Below, one piece after another: positions 59,978-64,000 of a stretch of 64,000 bases of DNA. Origin of the DNA: an uncultured SAR324 cluster bacterium (GTDB lineage Bacteria > SAR324 > NAC60-12); the NCBI GenBank assembly GCA_905182865.1, contig CAJJCY010000002.1, positions 62,001 through 126,000 of the forward strand, given 5' to 3'. The position numbers and the translations under genes were made by a program. Position 1 is the first letter of the stretch, and every line of letters begins with the position of its first letter. The notes beneath the pieces are model-generated. The model saw only the letters and a list, made by a program, of their open reading frames with translations, made no database searches and was not told the origin of the DNA.

Positions 59978-61003
59978 TCAGTCAGATTTCGGTGCACTCT
60001 CGTCAATGTCAGCCCGGAAGGTGCCGTCAAGCATTTCCGCTTTACGTTTTTCCACCATAGCTTTCACAGATGCAGGAAGTTTACTGTCCCAATTGTGATA
60101 GGGCGCAAGATAAGACCCTCCTTTGCCCATGTATGAAAATCCTCCAAAATCCTGGGCTGTCGGTACTCCGGCTTTGACCAGCGTTACCACGTGCTTAATA
60201 GTAGGCCACATGTCCCAGACAGGACCGGTAATCACCGTATCTGGTCCTAGAGAAGACTGGTCAGACATGTTGGAAATCGCCAATACACCTTTCTCTTTAC
60301 AGGCTTCAATGACACCAAAACGCTCAGCGTAAAGCACGTCTGCACCTGCCTCTATCTGTGCCAGTGCTGCTTCTTTTGCTTTAGGCGGATCAAAGAACGA
60401 ACCAATGAAAGAGAATTTGCACCGCACATTTTTGTTAACTTCCTTGGCTCCGCTACAAAAAGCGTTTGAAAGTCGGTTCACTTCTGGAATCGGCATGGCT
60501 GCAACGACTCCAAGGATATTGGTTTTGGTCATTTTTCCGGCAATCATTCCGGACAGGTAGGCTGGTTCATGAATCCAGTTATCGAAAACTCCGAAGTTGG
60601 GTTCAGCCGGACCGATTCCTGAACCGAATACAAACGAAACCTGTGGATAGTCCCTGGCTACACGGCGTGCAATACGTTCCGCTCCAAAAGAGTCACCTGT
60701 GATCAACTGGTAACCTTTCTCTGCATAATCACGCATAATCCGGGCGAAATCAGCAGATTTTACACTTTCCGACCAGGTGTATTCAATGCCCATTTCTTTT
60801 TTTGCCTGGAGCAAAGCTACGTGAATTTGGTTGACCCATGGTTCTTCTATTGGAGTTTCAAATACTGCTGCCACTTTTATCCCACCAGCCTGAAGGGGAG
60901 CGGCCAATCCTCCAACAAGAAATACCGCAGCACAAAATAACAAAACCTTATTAAACATTGGAGAGATTTTGCGTTTAACAATAGAGATTAAAGTCTGTTT
61001 CAT
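59978..61003 (-). CDS. BmpA/Med-family substrate-binding protein
   Basis: 341 residues. The start at 61003 has an AGAAGGA ribosome site; a Sec signal peptide follows (about 1-39, LLFCAAVFLVGGLAAPLQAG), cleaved at AQA-like LQAG, without the lipobox Cys that many BmpA proteins have. Mature part: VAAVFETPIEEPWVNQIHVA, ITGDSFGAERIARRVARDYP, FGVFDNWIHEPAYLSGMIAG, GADVLYAERFGVIEACKEKG, and DTVITGPVWDMWPTIKHVVT. Members bind purine nucleosides or other ribosides. It leads the transporter operon, so it would be a soluble periplasmic binder. Confidence 0.9.
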   Translation of the reverse strand: MKQTLISIVKRKISPMFNKVLLFCAAVFLVGGLAAPLQAGGIKVAAVFETPIEEPWVNQIHVALLQAKKEMGIEYTWSESVKSADFARIMRDYAEKGYQLITGDSFGAERIARRVARDYPQVSFVFGSGIGPAEPNFGVFDNWIHEPAYLSGMIAGKMTKTNILGVVAAMPIPEVNRLSNAFCSGAKEVNKNVRCKFSFIGSFFDPPKAKEAALAQIEAGADVLYAERFGVIEACKEKGVLAISNMSDQSSLGPDTVITGPVWDMWPTIKHVVTLVKAGVPTAQDFGGFSYMGKGGSYLAPYHNWDSKLPASVKAMVEKRKAEMLDGTFRADIDESAPKSD

Positions 61004-61790
61004 ATTAGTCCTTCTAATTATTTGTTAAAGGGAAACACAAACCTTGTATACAGGAAGTTGTAGACCAAGTTGTTTCCCATAGATTTCGATTATGAACAAC
61101 CAGAAAGAAATAGCGAATCATACAATAGATTATATTTCCTTACTTGCTGTCTATTTGCCTACTTCACATACTAAAAGTATGACAGGATATGTCAACGTAT
61201 TTATTTTTCTGAGAAAGAAAATAATAATAGATTAACGTCAGTCAATCAAGTACCGGAAATTTTTTAAAAAACAGAAACATCCGAAATAAAAAGATTAGCT
61301 GAAGCAGATGAAGTTTGTCAAGAGATGTTTATAAAAAATAATCTTGGGCAAATGCTGTATGTCTTTTTTAAGAATTAAATTTCTTGTGCTCTTAATATCG
61401 TCACTGAACGATAAACTAACTAGACTAGTTTTTTTAAGGCTTCGGTAAGTTTTTAATAAACAAAGAATTAGCCGTCAGTTTTTTAAGAATTAATCATATT
61501 TAGCTTAACCATTTAGGAGTGTATCTGGTTAGCCATCTGAGACCTCCTACTTCTACTGAAAGGTCAGAAAGAACTATAGTGGACTCCATAAATGAGGCAG
61601 TGTTCGCAGTGTGGAGGAATAATTTACTATGATAATTATAGTTTTTATTAAATTTAAGATATTGCTAATACAATTTATTAAAATGTTTTTATGATGACAA
61701 AATAATATTAAAATTTATGATCTTGAAGATTTGGAAGGTATAATGATAGCTTAATGTGTTTATTATCAATTCTTCAATAGAGGAAGTCAA
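61004..61790. other. Long AT-rich gap with a short GC-richer ORF remnant
   Basis: 787 bases. Most is AT-rich and shows no gene. At 61519-61632 a 37-codon GTG-started frame (VSHLRPPTSTERSERTIVDS and NEAVFAVWRNN) has a more GC-rich, protein-like sequence that I cannot match; it may be the remnant of a lost gene. The upstream region of the aldehyde dehydrogenase (61640-61790) is very A/T-rich. The change of composition here marks the boundary of a probable island. Confidence 0.45.
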
Positions 61791-63272
61791 ATGAAAATTT
61801 ATGGTTGTTTTATTAATGGTAGACATGAATTTAATAATTCAAACAATATTATTTCTGTTATAAATCCATTCGATGAAAAAATAAAATATAAAGTAGAAGA
61901 GAGTAATTTTAGTCAGATTGAAAGTGCTTTAGAATTTGGGTATAAAAGTTTTAAATCAGGTGTTTGGTCAAAATTAGATGTTCGTGAAAGAAGCGAAGTG
62001 CTAAATAACACAGCGACATTAATTGACAAAAATATTGAAGAGCTAATAAAAATTGAAGTTAATCAAATTGGAAGACCAATCAGAGAAATGAGGGCTCAAT
62101 TAGGAAGATTATCTGAGTGGTTTAAGTATTTTGCATCATTAATAAGAGTTTTTGAAGGAAGTGTAACTCCTTTCAAAGGGGACTATATTAATTATGTAGA
62201 GAGGGTCCCTTTGGGTCTTGTAGTTCAAATCACTCCATGGAATCATCCTTTATTGATCTCAATAAAAAAACTTTCCTGTGCATTAGCTGCAGGTAATTCT
62301 GTTGTACTAAAACCATCAGAATTATCTCCCGTGTCTATACTGAGGATTGCAGATTTTTTAAATGAATCAGGGTTGCCAAAAGGAGTATTTAACATTGTAC
62401 AAGGATATGGCAGCAAAATTGGGGAGAAATTGTGTGTAAATAATTATGTTTCAAAAATTGATTTAACCGGAGGAGATAAGGCCGGCAAGATAATTGGAGA
62501 ACATGCAGGCAAAAATGGAATTTACTATTCTACGGAATTAGGAGGCAAATCTCCAATGCTTGTGTTTGAAGACTGTGAAATTGAAAAGGCAGTCAGTGGT
62601 ATTACTTTCGGTTGTTTTATTGCGAGTGGTCAGACATGTATTGCCGGTACTAGATTGTTAATTCAAAAATCTATTTCGGAAAAGTTTTTATCCTCTTTGA
62701 AGAAAAAAATGCTAAGTCTTAAAATCGGGGACCCTTATTCTCTAGAGACAAATATTGGTCCAGTTATTTCAAGGGATTCTTTGTTACGGATTGATAATAA
62801 AATTAAAGAAGCAGTTAAAGAAGGTGGGGAAATCATTGTTGGTGGCAAAATTCACACAAAGATAAAATCAGGATTTTTTTACGAGCCAACAGTTATTATG
62901 ACCAAAAATATTGCAAATATAGCTCAGGAAGAATTATTTGGTCCTGTTCTTTCTTGTATTATTTTTGATACAGAAGAAGATGCTATAAGGTTAGCTAATG
63001 ATACCAAATATGGTTTAGCCGCTTCGATTTGGACAGAAAATTTGGCTAGGGGGCACAGCGTTGCAAGTAAGTTGGATTGTGGAATCATATGGATCAATGA
63101 TCATCATAAAAATGATCCTAGTTCTCCGTGGGGCGGTTTTAAAAACAGCGGTATCGGTCGAGAAAATGGCTATGAGGCTTATATGCAATATACTCATACG
63201 AGGAGTATAATAGCAAATTATTCTAGAAAATATGATGATTGGTTTAGTGATCAAGCATCAAGATATTCATAA
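61791..63272 (+). CDS. NAD(P)-dependent aldehyde dehydrogenase
   Basis: 493 residues, full ALDH length. Marks: PLGLVVQITPWNHPLLISIK (cofactor), AAGNSVVLKPSELSPVS, catalytic Glu249 in TELGGKSPMLVF, catalytic Cys283 in SGQTCIAGTRLLIQ, and QEELFGPVLSCIIF. Closest in style to betaine/2-hydroxymuconic semialdehyde dehydrogenases. A GAGGAAG site precedes the ATG. Codons are much richer in A/T (ATA, AGA, TTA) than in the ABC genes just upstream, as is the next gene, so the pair may be recently acquired. It is convergent with the hydroxyacid dehydrogenase, and the ends overlap by six bases. The substrate is unknown. Confidence 0.9.
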   Translation: MKIYGCFINGRHEFNNSNNIISVINPFDEKIKYKVEESNFSQIESALEFGYKSFKSGVWSKLDVRERSEVLNNTATLIDKNIEELIKIEVNQIGRPIREMRAQLGRLSEWFKYFASLIRVFEGSVTPFKGDYINYVERVPLGLVVQITPWNHPLLISIKKLSCALAAGNSVVLKPSELSPVSILRIADFLNESGLPKGVFNIVQGYGSKIGEKLCVNNYVSKIDLTGGDKAGKIIGEHAGKNGIYYSTELGGKSPMLVFEDCEIEKAVSGITFGCFIASGQTCIAGTRLLIQKSISEKFLSSLKKKMLSLKIGDPYSLETNIGPVISRDSLLRIDNKIKEAVKEGGEIIVGGKIHTKIKSGFFYEPTVIMTKNIANIAQEELFGPVLSCIIFDTEEDAIRLANDTKYGLAASIWTENLARGHSVASKLDCGIIWINDHHKNDPSSPWGGFKNSGIGRENGYEAYMQYTHTRSIIANYSRKYDDWFSDQASRYS

Positions 63273-64000
63273 TTTTTTATTTTCTAAGGAAATAGCAGAC
63301 CAATCAAGGTGGCCATTTCCTTTTTTTGTAGCACTTTTAAAATTTTTGAGGATGCCATCCAAAAATGGGTAATTATTTTTTGATTTATTTGAAATTGATT
63401 TGAATAAATTTATATCTTTCTTTCCTAGGCTTAAAGGGAAATGGGCATTAGCATGCGGATCATGGTCAAAAGCTGCAACTCTATCTCCGTAGCCTTTATA
63501 AATTAAACAGTCAAAGATAGATGAAGATAAAAATCTCATTACAGTTAATCTTTCCAAACCATGGTCATCTGCTGTTGATAACGCTTCAGAAATTGATTGA
63601 ATAGCATTGCAAATTAAGAAATTACCACATAATTTGATTACATTAGCGTTGCCAATTTCTTCCCCAACAAAAGTGTGACTTGTAGAAAATGATTCTATGA
63701 TTGGTTTAATTTTTTGGTAAATTTTATATTTTCCTGAAATTGGTATTATCGCTTGTTTATTTTTCATGCCGTCTGGCCTGGCAAAAATTGGTGCACTAAT
63801 AAAGGAAGCCTGTTTTTCAGAATAAATTTTTTCTAACTTTTTGGATGTTTCTGGTGAGACCGTTGAACATGAAATGTGGATATCATCTTTTTTTAAATAA
63901 TTCAAAATTCCATTTGATTTATTTTCATGTGCATTAATTAAAATTTTATCGTTCGGTAGAAATGAAAAAGTTATCTGACAATTAGAATAAATTTTCTCAA
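63267..64000 (-). CDS. 3-hydroxyisobutyrate/6-phosphogluconate dehydrogenase-family protein, N terminus outside the window
   Basis: The frame is open to the window edge; it continues upstream past 63905 as QITFSFLPNDKILINAHENK (the third-strand region of the Rossmann fold, compare TMLPDD). Marks: HISCSTVSPETSKKLEKIYS (substrate loop, STISP type), FISAPIFARPDGMKNKQAI, EEIGNANVIKLCGNFLICNA with the catalytic Lys in NVIKLCGN, and C-terminal ARAHFPL-like HANAHFPLSLGKKDINLF. The C-terminal signature resembles GLYR1/tartronate semialdehyde reductase relatives. It has the same A/T-rich codon use as the aldehyde dehydrogenase; the two could convert an aldehyde/hydroxyacid pair. Confidence 0.82.
   Translation of the reverse strand, partial: EKIYSNCQITFSFLPNDKILINAHENKSNGILNYLKKDDIHISCSTVSPETSKKLEKIYSEKQASFISAPIFARPDGMKNKQAIIPISGKYKIYQKIKPIIESFSTSHTFVGEEIGNANVIKLCGNFLICNAIQSISEALSTADDHGLERLTVMRFLSSSIFDCLIYKGYGDRVAAFDHDPHANAHFPLSLGKKDINLFKSISNKSKNNYPFLDGILKNFKSATKKGNGHLDWSAISLENKKL

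Noticed and set aside
61519..61632. Short GTG frame as a small protein gene
   Set aside because: Only 37 codons, no clear family and no neighbour support; I kept it as a possible remnant inside the intergenic entry.

Overview
The window looks like a chromosomal stretch of a free-living, probably marine, Gram-negative bacterium with low GC. Evidence for the envelope type is the number of lipobox-bearing proteins, a periplasmic SurA-like isomerase, an HtrA protease and a beta-barrel protein. The mix of genes (Mo-dependent CO-dehydrogenase-type oxidoreductase, fatty-acid beta-oxidation, BmpA-type nucleoside importer, archaeal/eukaryal-type ProS) would fit a deltaproteobacterium-like lineage such as SAR324. 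That placement is inference; no rRNA, tRNA or CRISPR array was seen in the window.

Layout. 0-1.3 kb: the end of a coxL-coxM operon closed by a strong terminator. 1.4-3.5 kb: threonine aldolase and a DapA-family lyase. 3.7-6.7 kb: a small membrane protein and ribosomal protein S1. 6.7-13.3 kb, minus strand: lipoproteins with TPR, HEAT and FlgT/LPP20-like features, broken by a GC-richer flavin reductase gene that looks acquired. 13.5-15.3 kb: an exported protein and a SurA-like PPIase. 15.4-19.4 kb, minus: mtnA, an aldolase/SDR fusion and lsrF. 19.7-21.1 kb: pyruvate kinase. 21.1-26.7 kb, minus: thiolase, FadB and acyl-CoA dehydrogenase. 26.8-29.0 kb: ftsL-ftsI. 29.4-32.2 kb: an unrecognised surface cluster (duplicated-domain exported protein, beta-barrel, beta-propeller lipoprotein with a Tyr tract). 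32.7-37.5 kb: pdxA, a pteridine-reductase-like SDR, HtrA, serC and an HNH nuclease. 37.5-40.2 kb: aconitase. 40.5-47.8 kb: DUF4340-like protein, pseudouridine synthase, phosphohexomutase, FlgT-like exported protein, and a three-gene FHA/membrane operon. 48.0-51.1 kb: ftsZ-ftsA. 51.3-55.8 kb: a lipoprotein, trkA, prs-like, proS. 56.3-61.0 kb: a complete BmpA-type ABC importer. 61.8-64.0 kb: a very AT-rich aldehyde dehydrogenase and a hydroxyacid dehydrogenase running off the end.

The most interesting system is mtnA / class II aldolase-SDR fusion / lsrF. Besides a DHAP-shunt-like aldol cleavage, C4 oxidation of 5-deoxyribulose-1-phosphate would give exactly the known LsrF substrate, so the three genes could take deoxypentose phosphates to DHAP plus acetyl-CoA. 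The nucleoside importer at 56-61 kb could feed such a route (inference).

Many reading frames are broken by single-base indels, including in genes that should be essential or central (rpsA tail, ftsA start, proS, acnA). The damage is clustered and often sits at homopolymers, so sequence or assembly error is the simplest explanation; gene-loss claims from this window need care.
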